Source: Nesterenkonia halotolerans
GTDB lineage: Bacteria > Actinomycetota > Actinomycetes > Actinomycetales > Micrococcaceae
DNA length: 64,000 bases
Assembly (NCBI RefSeq): GCF_014874065.1
Contig: NZ_JADBEE010000001.1
Coordinates: 1,550,001-1,614,000, forward strand
Direction of reading: 5' to 3'
Each line of letters begins with the position of its first letter. Position 1 is the first letter of the stretch. Below, in pieces: positions 9,022 through 17,865 of the stretch. A program made the position numbers and the translations under genes. The notes beneath the pieces are model-generated. The model was not told where the DNA came from and did no database searches. It was given only the letters and a program-made list of their open reading frames with translations.

Positions 9022-9027
9022 GTAGCC

Positions 9028-9984
9028 ATGGCTGAGCACTTTCGCGATGACTCCGTGGCCGCCGTCGCTGTACGGATCGACGCCGAACACACCTCCGGGC
9101 TGGTATTCGACCCGCACCAGCCCCAACTGCGCATCACGGATCTCGGCGCCGTGCGCGGTGACGGCATCTTCGAGACCATGCTGGCGGTCAACGGGACTCC
9201 CCGGAAGCTCGACGCGCACCTGGCACGGCTGCGACGGTCGGCCGGCATCCTGGACATCGGCATCCCGCCCGCCGACTCTTGGGAGGCCGCCATCGGGCTG
9301 GGCCTCGAAGAGTACCGCGCCCGAGGCGGCGTGCCCGAGGAGCTGGCGATCAAGCTGGTGGCCACCCGCGGCGTCGAGGGTGAGCCTGCCTCCGAGGACC
9401 CGGCCTTCGCCGGAACCTACTGGGCCACGCTGACCCCGGTCGCCGAGTCCATGCGCACGAACCGCGGGACGCCGCTGGCGGTCACGCTGCTGGACCGAGG
9501 ATATGACTCCACCGCCGCTGAACGCGCCCCCTGGCTGGTGCTGGGCGCAAAGACGCTGAGCTACGCGGTGAACATGGCGGCGCTGCGGCATGCCGATGCC
9601 CACGGGTTCGACGACGTCATCTTCACCACCTCCGACGGGCAGGTGCTTGAAGGGCCGACCTCCACCGTGCTGATCGCCCGGCGCGGCGCCGAGGGTGAGC
9701 CGCCGACGCTGATCACCCCCGTACTGGAGACCGGGATTCTCCCCGGCACCACCCAGGGCGCCATCTTCACCGCCGCTGAGCGCGCGGGATGGAAGCTCGG
9801 CTACGGGCCGCTGACTCCGGAGGACCTCTACGCGGCCGATCACCTGTGGCTGCTCTCCTCGGTGCGGCTCGCCGCACCCGTGGAGCGGCTGGATGAGCAC
9901 CGTCTCGCAGTGGACCCGGAGCTCACCGCAGCGCTGAACAGCTTCCTGGACCAGGACCTGCCGGTCAACCATCCGGTGGACTAG
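9028..9984 (+). CDS. pabC: Class IV aminotransferase, probable aminodeoxychorismate lyase
   Basis: A 318-residue fold-type IV PLP enzyme. Evidence is the RITDLGAVRGDGIFETM start region, Lys175 in GAKTLSYAVNM as the Schiff-base lysine, the DDVIFTTSDGQVLEGPTSTVLI block and TPVLETGILPGTT for phosphate binding. The family includes PabC, branched-chain aminotransferases and D-amino acid aminotransferases. The size, the GILPGTTQGAI sequence and a pabB gene a few kilobases upstream favour PabC, which releases 4-aminobenzoate and pyruvate from aminodeoxychorismate. The distinction within the family is not certain. The ATG follows TAGGCT by 6 nt. Confidence 0.78.
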   Translation: MAEHFRDDSVAAVAVRIDAEHTSGLVFDPHQPQLRITDLGAVRGDGIFETMLAVNGTPRKLDAHLARLRRSAGILDIGIPPADSWEAAIGLGLEEYRARGGVPEELAIKLVATRGVEGEPASEDPAFAGTYWATLTPVAESMRTNRGTPLAVTLLDRGYDSTAAERAPWLVLGAKTLSYAVNMAALRHADAHGFDDVIFTTSDGQVLEGPTSTVLIARRGAEGEPPTLITPVLETGILPGTTQGAIFTAAERAGWKLGYGPLTPEDLYAADHLWLLSSVRLAAPVERLDEHRLAVDPELTAALNSFLDQDLPVNHPVD

Positions 9985-10068
9985 CGCGCCGAGCGTCTGG
10001 CCCGCTCAGAGACGATTCAGGAACGCGACGCTTCAGGGACGCTCAGAGCCGAGACGTCTCAGCGACGT

Positions 10069-10884
10069 TCAGAACTGGCGCGCGTTCTCCAGCACCGGCA
10101 CCATGGTGCGGGTGTGAGCGACCACCGCGGGGTCGACCTCTGCGAGCAGCAGCTCGGGCGCGTCGCCGGCCTCTGCGAGCGGCACCCCCAAGGGGGAGAC
10201 GATCATGGAGTGGCCCACTCCGGTGGGCGCGCCCTGGACTGAGTCGACGCCGGCCGCCGCCGGGTCCGCCTGGCCGCAGGCGAGGATGTACTGGGTGGAG
10301 TCCAGTGCCCTCGCCCGCGCCAACAGTCGCCACTGGTCCAGCTTTCCCTCCCCTGCGCCCCATGAGGCTGGCACCAGGGTCACGTGCGCGCCGGAGCGGG
10401 CGTGCGCGGTGAAGAGGTTCGGGAACCGGATGTCATAGCAGGTGGCCAGGCCGAAGGTGACGCCGTCGAGCTGGAACTGGGCGGGGCTTCGACCGGCCTG
10501 GACGCCGTCGGACTCTTTGAAGCCGAAGGCGTCGTAGAGGTGGATCTTGTCGTAGGCGACATCGATGTCCGCGTCCGGCCCGACTGCGAGCAGCGTGTTC
10601 ACCACCCGTGGGTGTCCGTCCGCGCTGGGGACGCCCGGTGTGAACATCCCCGCGACGATCACGATGCGGAACTCGCGGGCCAAGCGTCGCACCGCCTCGG
10701 CCCAGGGCCCGGTCACGGGTTCCGCGATGGGCGGCAGAGGATGCCCGAAGGCTCGCTGGGTCGCCTCGGGGAAGACCACGACCTTCGCACCGGCATAGGA
10801 GGCGCGGTAGGTGTACTCGCGCATCAGCGCGAGATTGGCCTCCGGATCAGGCCCGGTGGTGATCTGAGCAGCTGCGATGCGCAT
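10069..10884 (-). CDS. Carbon-nitrogen hydrolase (nitrilase superfamily)
   Basis: A 271-residue cytoplasmic amidase-type enzyme. The catalytic triad is visible: Glu40 in VVVFPEATQ, Lys113 in YDKIHLYDAFGF and Cys149 in LATCYDIRFPNLF. The KIHLYDAFGFKES and CYDIRFP contexts are those of the Nit1/Nit2-like branch, whose members hydrolyse omega-amides or deaminated glutathione. The exact substrate is not determined. It begins 4 nt after the stop of the DUF4235 gene, and GAGGT near that stop gives a ribosome site, so the two are probably co-transcribed. It is convergent with pabC. Confidence 0.87.
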   Translation of the reverse strand: MRIAAAQITTGPDPEANLALMREYTYRASYAGAKVVVFPEATQRAFGHPLPPIAEPVTGPWAEAVRRLAREFRIVIVAGMFTPGVPSADGHPRVVNTLLAVGPDADIDVAYDKIHLYDAFGFKESDGVQAGRSPAQFQLDGVTFGLATCYDIRFPNLFTAHARSGAHVTLVPASWGAGEGKLDQWRLLARARALDSTQYILACGQADPAAAGVDSVQGAPTGVGHSMIVSPLGVPLAEAGDAPELLLAEVDPAVVAHTRTMVPVLENARQF

Positions 10885-10888
10885 CGGG

Positions 10889-11158
10889 TCAGACCTCGGA
10901 ACGATCCCCGAACTTGCCGCGGATCTTCTTCACCGTGGAGCTGGCGCCACGCTGGGAGAGCACCTGAACCGCTGCCGAGATCACGGCCGAGCCGATGGAG
11001 AAGGCCAGCGCGCGCTTGAGCGTCATCTCATCGTTGGCGACCCGAGGTGCGTCATCGCCGGTGGTCTTCTTCCACACGAAATCGAAGATCCGGGTGGCGA
11101 TGAAACCGCCTCCCAGTGAGATTCCGAGAGCCATTCCCTTGTCAAGAAGTTTGTCCAC
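10889..11158 (-). CDS. DUF4235 small membrane protein
   Basis: An 89-residue protein starting VDKLLDKGMALGISLGGGFIATRIFDFVW, with a second hydrophobic segment RALAFSIGSAVISAAVQVL and a basic tail (KKIRGKFGDRSEV). This two-helix pattern is that of the actinobacterial DUF4235 family, whose function is unknown. The GTG at 11158 is chosen because GGAGGA precedes it by 4-5 nt; the longer reading from 11254 adds 32 residues that are not family-like. A TACAGT hexamer at 11199-11204 (minus strand) may be its -10. The nitrilase gene follows at once. Confidence 0.75.
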   Translation of the reverse strand: MDKLLDKGMALGISLGGGFIATRIFDFVWKKTTGDDAPRVANDEMTLKRALAFSIGSAVISAAVQVLSQRGASSTVKKIRGKFGDRSEV

Positions 11159-11223
11159 AGTGTCCTCCGTTGCAGGTGGGTCGAGTGTCTCTGGTGCTAC
11201 TGTAGTGCACGTCATTTGAGACA

Positions 11224-11350
11224 CGACAGGGGAGCGCCCCTCGGTGCCAGACACAGCTGACCAGCTGTGATGTCACCGGCAGGGCGCTGAGAGTGGGCTG
11301 AAGGCCCAGACCCTCGAACCTGATCAGGTTAGGACCTGCGAAGGAAGTCG
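11224..11350 (+). promoter_or_regulatory. TPP riboswitch (THI element)
   Basis: The conserved core is present: GGGCGCTGAGAG, then the P4/P5 part ACCCTCGAACCTGATCAGGTTAGG split around the loop, and CTGCGAAGGAAG. Outer bases CGAC (11224-11227) and GTCG (11347-11350) can close P1. An additional hairpin (GACACAGCTG.CAGCTGTG) fits the variable P3a stem. It stands about 90 nt before a thiamine-precursor transporter, exactly where THI elements are expected. Excess thiamine pyrophosphate would lower expression. The 90 nt after it contain CTTTCCTCC, which could pair with the AGGGAGA ribosome site. Confidence 0.92.
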
Positions 11351-11440
11351 AGATTCTGCACTCGGATGCTGATGCTTGTGAGCAGCAGCTTTCCTCCTGC
11401 GTGCTCCTGGTCCGCCCTCACCTCTTCAGGGAGAAGCATC

Positions 11441-12070
11441 ATGAGCAGCAGAAAGACAACCACCAGGTCATGGTCCTGGACGGTCTCCGACATCGTGGTG
11501 GCCTCGGTGCTCGCCGTCGCCTCCGGTGTCATCTTCTGGGGCTGGAACCTCAGCTATCACCTCATCGGGAACCTCTTCGTCTTCTACCCGCCCGTGGAGA
11601 CCCTCGTGCACGGCATGTGGCTCTTCCCGGCGGTCCTCGGCGCGCTGGTGATCCGTAAACCCGGTGCCGCCATCTACTGCGAGATGGTCGCTGCGGCGGT
11701 CTCCGCGCTGCTGGGCTCGCAGTGGGGTCTGACGGTCCTCTCCTCCGGATTCATGCAGGGACTTGGTGCCGAGCTGGTCTTCCTCGCGGTGGTCTACCGC
11801 AGATTCAGCCTGGAGTTCGCCATGCTCGCCGGCGCAGCCTCCGGGCTCACCGGCGGCATCACCTACCACTGGATCGTGCCGATGTATGCCTACGCGCCGC
11901 TCGAGACCATCATCCACATCTCCTGCTTCGCGCTCTCCGGGGCGGTCATCGCCGGAGTCCTGCCCTGGCTCGCCACGCGTGGGCTGGCGGCCTCCTCCGT
12001 GCTGGGGCCGCTGGCCTCACGTCGCGCCCACCGCGAACCGATGCTGCTGGGCGGCACGCCGCGTGGGTGA
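11441..12070 (+). CDS. ykoE: ECF transporter S component, YkoE family
   Basis: A 209-residue membrane protein with five or six hydrophobic segments, starting MSSRKTTTRSWSWTVSDIV. The segments contain NLSYHLIGNLFVFYPP and MWLFPAVLGALVIRKPGAA, the pattern of the YkoE substrate-binding subunits predicted to take up hydroxymethylpyrimidine or thiamine. The ATG at 11441 has AGGGAGA 8 nt before it. A TPP riboswitch leads the operon. Its end overlaps the GTG start of the fused ATPase/permease gene by 8 nt, so the pair is translationally coupled and makes one transporter. Confidence 0.88.
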   Translation: MSSRKTTTRSWSWTVSDIVVASVLAVASGVIFWGWNLSYHLIGNLFVFYPPVETLVHGMWLFPAVLGALVIRKPGAAIYCEMVAAAVSALLGSQWGLTVLSSGFMQGLGAELVFLAVVYRRFSLEFAMLAGAASGLTGGITYHWIVPMYAYAPLETIIHISCFALSGAVIAGVLPWLATRGLAASSVLGPLASRRAHREPMLLGGTPRG

Positions 12071-14435
12071 AGCCCCCGGCGTCGCCGTGGCGGCCGAGGG
12101 CTGGAGCTGGCAGCACGCCGAGCGCGAGACTCCCGCGATCGCGGGTCTGGACCTCCAGATCTCCGCCGGGGAGAGGGTGCTGCTGGCCGGGGCCTCCGGA
12201 GCCGGCAAGTCCACGCTGCTGCACGGGCTGGCGGGCGTCCTGCACGATGAGGACGCCCAGGCTGCGGGTCAGCTGCTGCTGGACGGGGTCCCTGCCGAGC
12301 GGGCCAGGGGTCGCGCGGGGCTCATGCAGCAGGATCCCGAATCCCAGGTGGTGCTCTCCCGCATCGGCGACGACGTGGCCTTCGCGGCCGAGAACCTCGC
12401 CGTGCCGCGTGCCGAGGTCTGGGACCGCGTGGACAGCGCGCTGGGCGCTGTGGGGCTGAGCGGATTCGGTCTCGAGCATCCCAGTGCCAAGCTCTCCGGG
12501 GGTCAGAAGCAGCGGCTGGCCCTCGCCGGGATCCTTGCCATGCGGCCGGGACTGCTGCTGCTGGACGAGCCCACGGCGAATCTGGACCCGGCCGGAGTGC
12601 GGCAGGTCCGCGATGCGGTGCTCCTCGCGGCCGAGATCACCGGCGCCACGGTGATCGTGGTCGAACACCGGCTCGAGATCTGGGCGGAGCACATGGATAC
12701 GCTCGTGGTGCTGGATGCGGGGGCGGGAGTTCGTCGCCGCGGCCCGGCGGCGCAGATCTTCACCGACCAGACCCTGGCCGACGAGCTCTCCAGCATGGGC
12801 CTGTGGGTGCCCGGGCGAGACCCCCTGCACGGACTGACCGACCCCCGCAGCGCGGGTGGCGGCCGGGACGAACCGCCCGGTGAGCTGCTGCTGCACGCGG
12901 GCGACCTGGCGGTGGGCAGGCACTCGCCCACCACGCGGTGGCGGCGCAGCGCCATCGCGCCGCCGACGCTGACCGGGGTCGAGGCCCAGATCCGTCGCGG
13001 AGAAACGCTGGGGATCACCGGTGCCAACGGCGCCGGAAAGTCCACGCTGCTGCTGACCCTGGCCGGGCTGCTTCCAGCTCATGGCGGAACTCTCACGGCC
13101 ACCGCCGGGCTCAAGGGAGACGGGCCTGGTGAGCTGCTGGCAGCCGATCCCCACGACTGGCGATCCGCTGATCTCGTGGCTCGGATCGGCATGGTCTTTC
13201 AGGAGCCGGAACATCAGTTTGTGCGCGGCACCGTCGCCGAGGAGCTCGCGCTCGGGGCTGAGCAGGCGAAGGTCCCCGGCACTGCGGAACCTCTCTACAC
13301 CCCGGCCGAGATCGACGCTCGGGTGCAGCGTCTGCTGGACCGACTGGGACTGCGCACCCTGGCTCAGGCGAATCCCTTCACGCTCTCCGGAGGGGAGAAG
13401 CGACGGCTCTCGGTGGGCACGGTGCTGGCGGCGGGACCGGAACTGCTGATGCTCGATGAACCGACCTTCGGACAGGACGCCCACACCTTTCGCGAGCTCA
13501 TCTCTCTGCTCCGCGAACATGTCGACGCCGGAGGCACCGTGCTGGCCGTCACCCACGACGCCGCCTTCCTGCGCGGCCTCCAGGCGCGGGAGCTCGAGCT
13601 CAGCCGGGACGCTCCCCCACCGGAGGCGCCCGCCACCGGCGCGGGGGAACTCTTCTCCGGCACGCGAGCGGACTCCTGGCTGGGTCGACGCAACGCGCTG
13701 GCCAAGCTCATCGCCGTCTTCCTGATCACGGCGGCACTGGTGGTGACCATCGACGTGGTGAGCGCCGGCGTCGTCGTGCTCGCGAGCCTGGCTGCGCTGC
13801 CGCTGGCCGGCATCCGCGTGACGGGACTGCTCAGGCTCATGTGGCCCTTCGCGCTGGGCGCGGTGGTGGCGGCCTGGGGCACCGCGCTGGCTGCCGAAGA
13901 GTCCGGGGCGGTGCTCGTCGACCTGGGATTCACCACGATCAGCGAGGGATCTCTCGCGCTGGGCCTGGCACTGGGGGCCCGCGCCTTCGCGATCGTGCTG
14001 CCCTCGGTGATCATCTTCTCCACCACTGACCCGACGGACCTTGCGGACTCACTGGCTCAGCAGCTGCGGCTGCCCGCCCGGTTCGTGCTGGGCGCCTTGG
14101 CGGCGATGCGGCTGCTGGGGCTCCTCGCTGAACACTGGACCACGCTGGGCCATGCGCGGCGTGCACGCGGAGTCGGTGCCCATGGAGGCGCGAGGCAGCG
14201 GCTGCGCAGCACCCTCTCGCAGGCGTTCGGGCTGCTGGTCCAGTCGATCCGCATGGCGACTCGACTGGCGGTGACCATGGAATCGCGCGGATTCGGCGCC
14301 GGCAGGCGGACCTGGGCCCGTCCCGCTCAATTCCACGCAGCAGATGTGCCGGTCATCCTGGGCGGCGCCCTGATCGGGGCCGCAGCCGTCTGCGCAGCAG
14401 TGGCAGCGGGCACCTGGAACTTCGTCTGGTCCTGA
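12063..14435 (+). CDS. ECF transporter ATPases fused to transmembrane subunit (YkoD-YkoC)
   Basis: A 790-residue polypeptide in three parts. ATPase 1 (about 10-245) has Walker A GASGAGKST, signature LSGGQKQRLALAG and Walker B LLLLDEPT. ATPase 2 (about 275-515) has GANGAGKST, LSGGEKRRLSVG and ELLMLDEPTFGQD. The C-terminal third (about 535-790) is an EcfT-type membrane domain with several helices and the coupling motifs HARRARG and MESRGFGAG. In Bacillus these are separate YkoD (double ATPase) and YkoC (EcfT). The GTG at 12063 lies inside the end of ykoE. The TPP riboswitch upstream sets the substrate range to thiamine or its pyrimidine part. Confidence 0.9.
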   Translation: MGEAPGVAVAAEGWSWQHAERETPAIAGLDLQISAGERVLLAGASGAGKSTLLHGLAGVLHDEDAQAAGQLLLDGVPAERARGRAGLMQQDPESQVVLSRIGDDVAFAAENLAVPRAEVWDRVDSALGAVGLSGFGLEHPSAKLSGGQKQRLALAGILAMRPGLLLLDEPTANLDPAGVRQVRDAVLLAAEITGATVIVVEHRLEIWAEHMDTLVVLDAGAGVRRRGPAAQIFTDQTLADELSSMGLWVPGRDPLHGLTDPRSAGGGRDEPPGELLLHAGDLAVGRHSPTTRWRRSAIAPPTLTGVEAQIRRGETLGITGANGAGKSTLLLTLAGLLPAHGGTLTATAGLKGDGPGELLAADPHDWRSADLVARIGMVFQEPEHQFVRGTVAEELALGAEQAKVPGTAEPLYTPAEIDARVQRLLDRLGLRTLAQANPFTLSGGEKRRLSVGTVLAAGPELLMLDEPTFGQDAHTFRELISLLREHVDAGGTVLAVTHDAAFLRGLQARELELSRDAPPPEAPATGAGELFSGTRADSWLGRRNALAKLIAVFLITAALVVTIDVVSAGVVVLASLAALPLAGIRVTGLLRLMWPFALGAVVAAWGTALAAEESGAVLVDLGFTTISEGSLALGLALGARAFAIVLPSVIIFSTTDPTDLADSLAQQLRLPARFVLGALAAMRLLGLLAEHWTTLGHARRARGVGAHGGARQRLRSTLSQAFGLLVQSIRMATRLAVTMESRGFGAGRRTWARPAQFHAADVPVILGGALIGAAAVCAAVAAGTWNFVWS

Positions 14436-14500
14436 AAACGAGCTGCCCGTGGGGCCAGCCGGTGACGGAGAGGAGAGCCAGCTTCAGGGGGAGACGCCGG

Positions 14501-14887
14501 TCAGCCGCGGTTGGGAGGTTGTTCCCGGCTGATCCGCTCCACCGCACTCGCCAGCTCGTCGTGGGTCAGCAGGTCTCGGCGCATGTGTTTGGTGCGGTAG
14601 CCCGAGCGGCCCACCACGTGTGCGCTGACCGGAGCGGTGAGCAGCAGCAGGCCCCAGGCAAGCACCACGATCGGCACCAGCTCCCAGGAGCGCCAGGTGA
14701 TCGCCGCGGCCAGGAGCAGCGCGAGCAGGCCGAGCACCTGTGGTTTCGTGGCGGCGTGCATCCGCGAATGCAGATCCGGGAGCCGAACCAGTCCGATGCC
14801 GGCGGCCAGGGACATCAGCCCACCGACCACCAGCAGCACCGAGGCCAGAGCGTCCAGGATCACGTCGGCGGTGAGTGACTCAGGCAT
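14501..14887 (-). CDS. mnhG: Na+/H+ antiporter subunit G
   Basis: A 128-residue subunit starting MPESLTADVILDALASVLLVVGG with three transmembrane helices (residues about 8-30, 38-58 and 65-85) and the G-subunit motif GLVRLPDLHSRMHAATK. It is the last gene of the six-gene Mrp operon. The ATG at 14887 overlaps the end of mnhF by 8 nt; the longer reading upstream is a shadow of the mnhF tail. In the complex MnhG is a small membrane subunit needed for assembly. Confidence 0.9.
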   Translation of the reverse strand: MPESLTADVILDALASVLLVVGGLMSLAAGIGLVRLPDLHSRMHAATKPQVLGLLALLLAAAITWRSWELVPIVVLAWGLLLLTAPVSAHVVGRSGYRTKHMRRDLLTHDELASAVERISREQPPNRG

Positions 14888-15461
14888 CCCGGTCCTCCTG
14901 CTGGGTGGATGGCTTCGAGTCGGGTTTTGACTCGGGCTCCGGCGAGTCGAGCTCCGGCGGCTCCTGCGAGTCCTGTTCCGGCGGCATGGGGTCCTCGCGA
15001 CGTTTCGGGGTGAAGCCCGAACGGGCCAGCGCTGAGAACCAGGAGGTCGACTCGTCCTCCGGCGGCCCGACACCGGGCATGACAGGGGTGGAGATCGGTT
15101 GATGCGGGGTCTCTGGCTCACCCTCAGCCGATGTTCTGTCCGGGACGGAGGGCGGGAAGGGGACCGGGTCGTGCTCGGGCGCGTCTGGGACGATCTCCTC
15201 GGGAGAGCGCACCACCACGTAGCGGGCGATCGCGACGGAGCCCAGGAATCCGATCACGGCGGTGACCACGACGAAGAGGATGAAGTCCTGGTGATCGTTG
15301 ATCACCATGTCCACGATCATCATCGAGGCGACGATGATGAGCATGACGTCGAGGCTGATCACGCGGTCCAGCACCGAGGGACCCTTGTAGATCCGGTAGA
15401 CGGTGCCGGCGGCGCCCAGGGCGAGCAGGACCTGGGTGATGTGCACTGCGATCTCGAGCAT
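14880..15461 (-). CDS. mnhF: Na+/H+ antiporter subunit F with long hydrophilic tail
   Basis: Residues 1-87 are a normal MnhF: three helices with YKGPSVLDRVISLDVMLIIVASMMIVD and a third helix ending AIARYVVV. Family members are about 90 residues, but here 106 more follow, rich in Pro, Glu, Ser and Asp with no hydrophobic segment. The tail is in frame with normal high-GC third positions and ends by overlapping mnhG, so it is real coding sequence. It would extend from the membrane, probably into the cytoplasm. Its role is unknown. Confidence 0.88.
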   Translation of the reverse strand: MLEIAVHITQVLLALGAAGTVYRIYKGPSVLDRVISLDVMLIIVASMMIVDMVINDHQDFILFVVVTAVIGFLGSVAIARYVVVRSPEEIVPDAPEHDPVPFPPSVPDRTSAEGEPETPHQPISTPVMPGVGPPEDESTSWFSALARSGFTPKRREDPMPPEQDSQEPPELDSPEPESKPDSKPSTQQEDRDA

Positions 15462-16132
15462 CAGTCCTCCACCTCCTCGATGGTGGTCCGAGCATCCGAG
15501 GAAGAGTCGCCGCCGCCGTGCACCTCGGCCCGCCCGTGTCGGCGGAACGGTGTGTCTCGCTCGGTCTTGGAGAACCCTGACATCCTGCCGAGGCGCTTCT
15601 CGGCCTTGACCACTGCGACATCTGAGCGGCTGCCGCAGGTCCGGATGATCAGCGCCTCCGTCGTCAGCGCGTCCAGACGGATCTTCTCCGCGTCCTCATC
15701 CGAGGTGACATCGAGTGCGTGGAGGTACAGCGTCGCCGTGGTCCGATCGACATCGAGGACCAGGGAGCCCGGCACCAGGGAGAGCGCGTGCCCGGTGAGG
15801 GTGACGATGAGGTCATCGTGGCTGCGCAGCTGGACCGAGATCACGGAGTTCTTCACCCGGGGCCCGGTGACCACCGAGAGCCACGAGACCTGGAAGGAGG
15901 CGACCACCATCTTCACCAGAAAGCGCGCGGTGAAGACAACCCCCCAGACGGGATTCAGCCGACCGCTTCCGCGCAGCGGGGGCAGGTAGAACACGCGCAC
16001 GATGATGGTTGCGTAGATCAACCCGATGATGAACGTTCCCAGCGTGAAGTCGCGCCAGATCGCCATCCAGAAGAAGCCCAGGAAGGCGATCAGCGGGAGC
16101 TCGAGGCGCAGCGGAGTCTTGGGTCGCTTCAT
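15461..16132 (-). CDS. mnhE: Na+/H+ antiporter subunit E
   Basis: A 223-residue subunit. Two N-terminal helices (LIAFLGFFWMAIWRDFTLG and IIGLIYATIIVRVFYLPP) precede the conserved region with LKMVVASFQVSW-like sequence (here LVKMVVASFQVSWLSV), LVTLTGHALSLVPGSLVLDV and LYLHALDV. These are the marks of MnhE/MrpE. About 50 extra hydrophilic residues follow the family domain. It overlaps mnhD by 4 nt and abuts mnhF (stop and start share one base), fitting a tightly coupled operon. Confidence 0.92.
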   Translation of the reverse strand: MKRPKTPLRLELPLIAFLGFFWMAIWRDFTLGTFIIGLIYATIIVRVFYLPPLRGSGRLNPVWGVVFTARFLVKMVVASFQVSWLSVVTGPRVKNSVISVQLRSHDDLIVTLTGHALSLVPGSLVLDVDRTTATLYLHALDVTSDEDAEKIRLDALTTEALIIRTCGSRSDVAVVKAEKRLGRMSGFSKTERDTPFRRHGRAEVHGGGDSSSDARTTIEEVED

Positions 16133-17865
16133 CGGTGATCATCGCTCTCTTCGGTGATCTCGGGGACGACCTCGGCGGCCTCGTCATCGGGCTGCAGCGA
16201 GGTCTCCACCGGCGCGTGCTCAGCGGCCCCGCCGTCACCGGTCTCATAGTCAATGAGGAAGGTTCCAGCGAAATCCTCGAGCTCCTCACGGACCCCGTCG
16301 GAACGTTCCGGACCGAACACCGCCTCCAGATACGGCGTGCGCTCGTACATGTCTTGGGCGGCGGCACGGGAGAAGTCCATCAGGGGTCCAGCGAAGACGG
16401 TGAAGGCCAGTGACATGGCGACCAGGGCCGCCGTCGGGGCCACCATGGACATCGGCAGGTGGCGCTTGTTCGCCGCCCGCGCATGGGCCAGGGTCTTGGA
16501 CATCAGCTGGCGCTCCGGGGCCTCATCCGCGTCCTCCGGCTTGCGCCAGAATCCGCGGGTCCAGATCCTGGCCACCGCCATGAGCGTGAGCAGCGAGGTG
16601 AGCACCGAGGCGAAGACCAGGGTCCAGGTGATCCAGGTGTTCTCCGCGATGCCGCCCTGGAGCATCCCCAGCTTTCCGATGAACCCGGAGAAGGGCGGGA
16701 TCCCTGCCAGGTTCATCGCCGGGACGAAGAAGAGCAGTCCCAGCACCGGAGAGATCTTCGCCAACCCGCCGAGCCGGAGCACGTTGGAGGTGCCCGAGCG
16801 GCGTTCAATGAGCCCGGTCACCAGGAACAGCGTGGTCTGAATGGTGATGTGGTGGGCCACATAGTAGATCGTCGCGGCCATGCCGATGATCGAGCTCAGC
16901 GCGAGACCGAAGACCAGGTAGCCGATATGGCTGATCAGCGTGAACGAGAGCATACGTTTGATGTCCGCCTGGGCGAGGGCGCCCAGGATGCCCACGATCA
17001 TCGTCAGCGCGGCGACGATCATCAGCGCAGTGTTGATCCGCTCCCCCGGGAACAGCAACGTCTCGGTGCGGATGATCGCGTAGATGCCCACCTTGGTGAG
17101 CAGCCCGGCGAACACCGCCGTGACCGGGGCCGGGGCCGTGGGGTAGGAGTCGGGGAGCCAGAACGCCAGCGGGAAGACAGCGGCCTTGATGCCGAAGGCC
17201 ACGAGCAGCATCACATGCAGGATCAGCTGCATGCTGGGATCCAGATCACCGAGCTTCAGCGCCAGATCGGCCAGGTTCACGGTGCCGGTGGCCGCGTAGA
17301 TCATGCCGATCGTGATCAGGAACAGCATCGAGGAGATGATCGAGACCACCACATAGGTGACCCCTGCCCTGATGCGAGACTCGCCGCCGCCCAGGGTCAG
17401 CAAGACATAGGAGGCGGTCAGGAAGATCTCGAAGCCCACGTATAGGTTGAACAGGTCCCCGGCGAGGAAGGCGTTGGAGACGCCGGCGACCAGGATCAGA
17501 TAGGTGGGGTAGAAGATCGAGACCGGGCCCGAGTCCTCCTTCTCCTCCGCGGCACCCTGCCCGACGGCGTAGAGCAGCACGCACAGCGTGATGATCGAGG
17601 AGACCACGAGCATCAGGGCGGCGAACCGGTCGATGACCATGACAATCCCGAACGGGGCGGGCCAGCCGGCCAGGTGCACCGCGTGGGCACCGCCGTACCA
17701 GACCTGGGCCAGCAGCGTGACCTCGAGGATCACGGTGAGGATCAGCGCGCCGATGGTGATCGCGCGCTGGGTCGACTTGTTGCGGTAGAAGGCAAAGGCG
17801 AAGGCGGCCCCGAAGAAGGGGATGAGCACTGCCAGCGGAGTGAAGCTGAGGAGCTCGGTGGGCAT
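16129..17865 (-). CDS. mnhD: Na+/H+ antiporter subunit D
   Basis: A 578-residue proton-translocating membrane subunit of the NuoN/MrpD type with about 14 helices. Typical sequence blocks are LYVGFEIFLTASYVLLTLGG (helix with the conserved Glu), AAVFPLAFWLPDSYPTAPAPVTAVFAGLLTKVG split by the key Lys residues, and MLSFTLISHIGYLVFG. The C-terminal 100 residues are hydrophilic and acidic. It overlaps mnhE and touches mnhC. Together with MnhA it would move protons in exchange for Na+, giving alkali and salt tolerance. Confidence 0.94.
   Translation of the reverse strand: MPTELLSFTPLAVLIPFFGAAFAFAFYRNKSTQRAITIGALILTVILEVTLLAQVWYGGAHAVHLAGWPAPFGIVMVIDRFAALMLVVSSIITLCVLLYAVGQGAAEEKEDSGPVSIFYPTYLILVAGVSNAFLAGDLFNLYVGFEIFLTASYVLLTLGGGESRIRAGVTYVVVSIISSMLFLITIGMIYAATGTVNLADLALKLGDLDPSMQLILHVMLLVAFGIKAAVFPLAFWLPDSYPTAPAPVTAVFAGLLTKVGIYAIIRTETLLFPGERINTALMIVAALTMIVGILGALAQADIKRMLSFTLISHIGYLVFGLALSSIIGMAATIYYVAHHITIQTTLFLVTGLIERRSGTSNVLRLGGLAKISPVLGLLFFVPAMNLAGIPPFSGFIGKLGMLQGGIAENTWITWTLVFASVLTSLLTLMAVARIWTRGFWRKPEDADEAPERQLMSKTLAHARAANKRHLPMSMVAPTAALVAMSLAFTVFAGPLMDFSRAAAQDMYERTPYLEAVFGPERSDGVREELEDFAGTFLIDYETGDGGAAEHAPVETSLQPDDEAAEVVPEITEESDDHR

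Noticed and set aside
9985..10068. Short CAGGGACGCTCAG-like direct repeats between pabC and the nitrilase gene
   Set aside because: Imperfect, few and short; they look like drift in a convergent intergenic gap and not an element.
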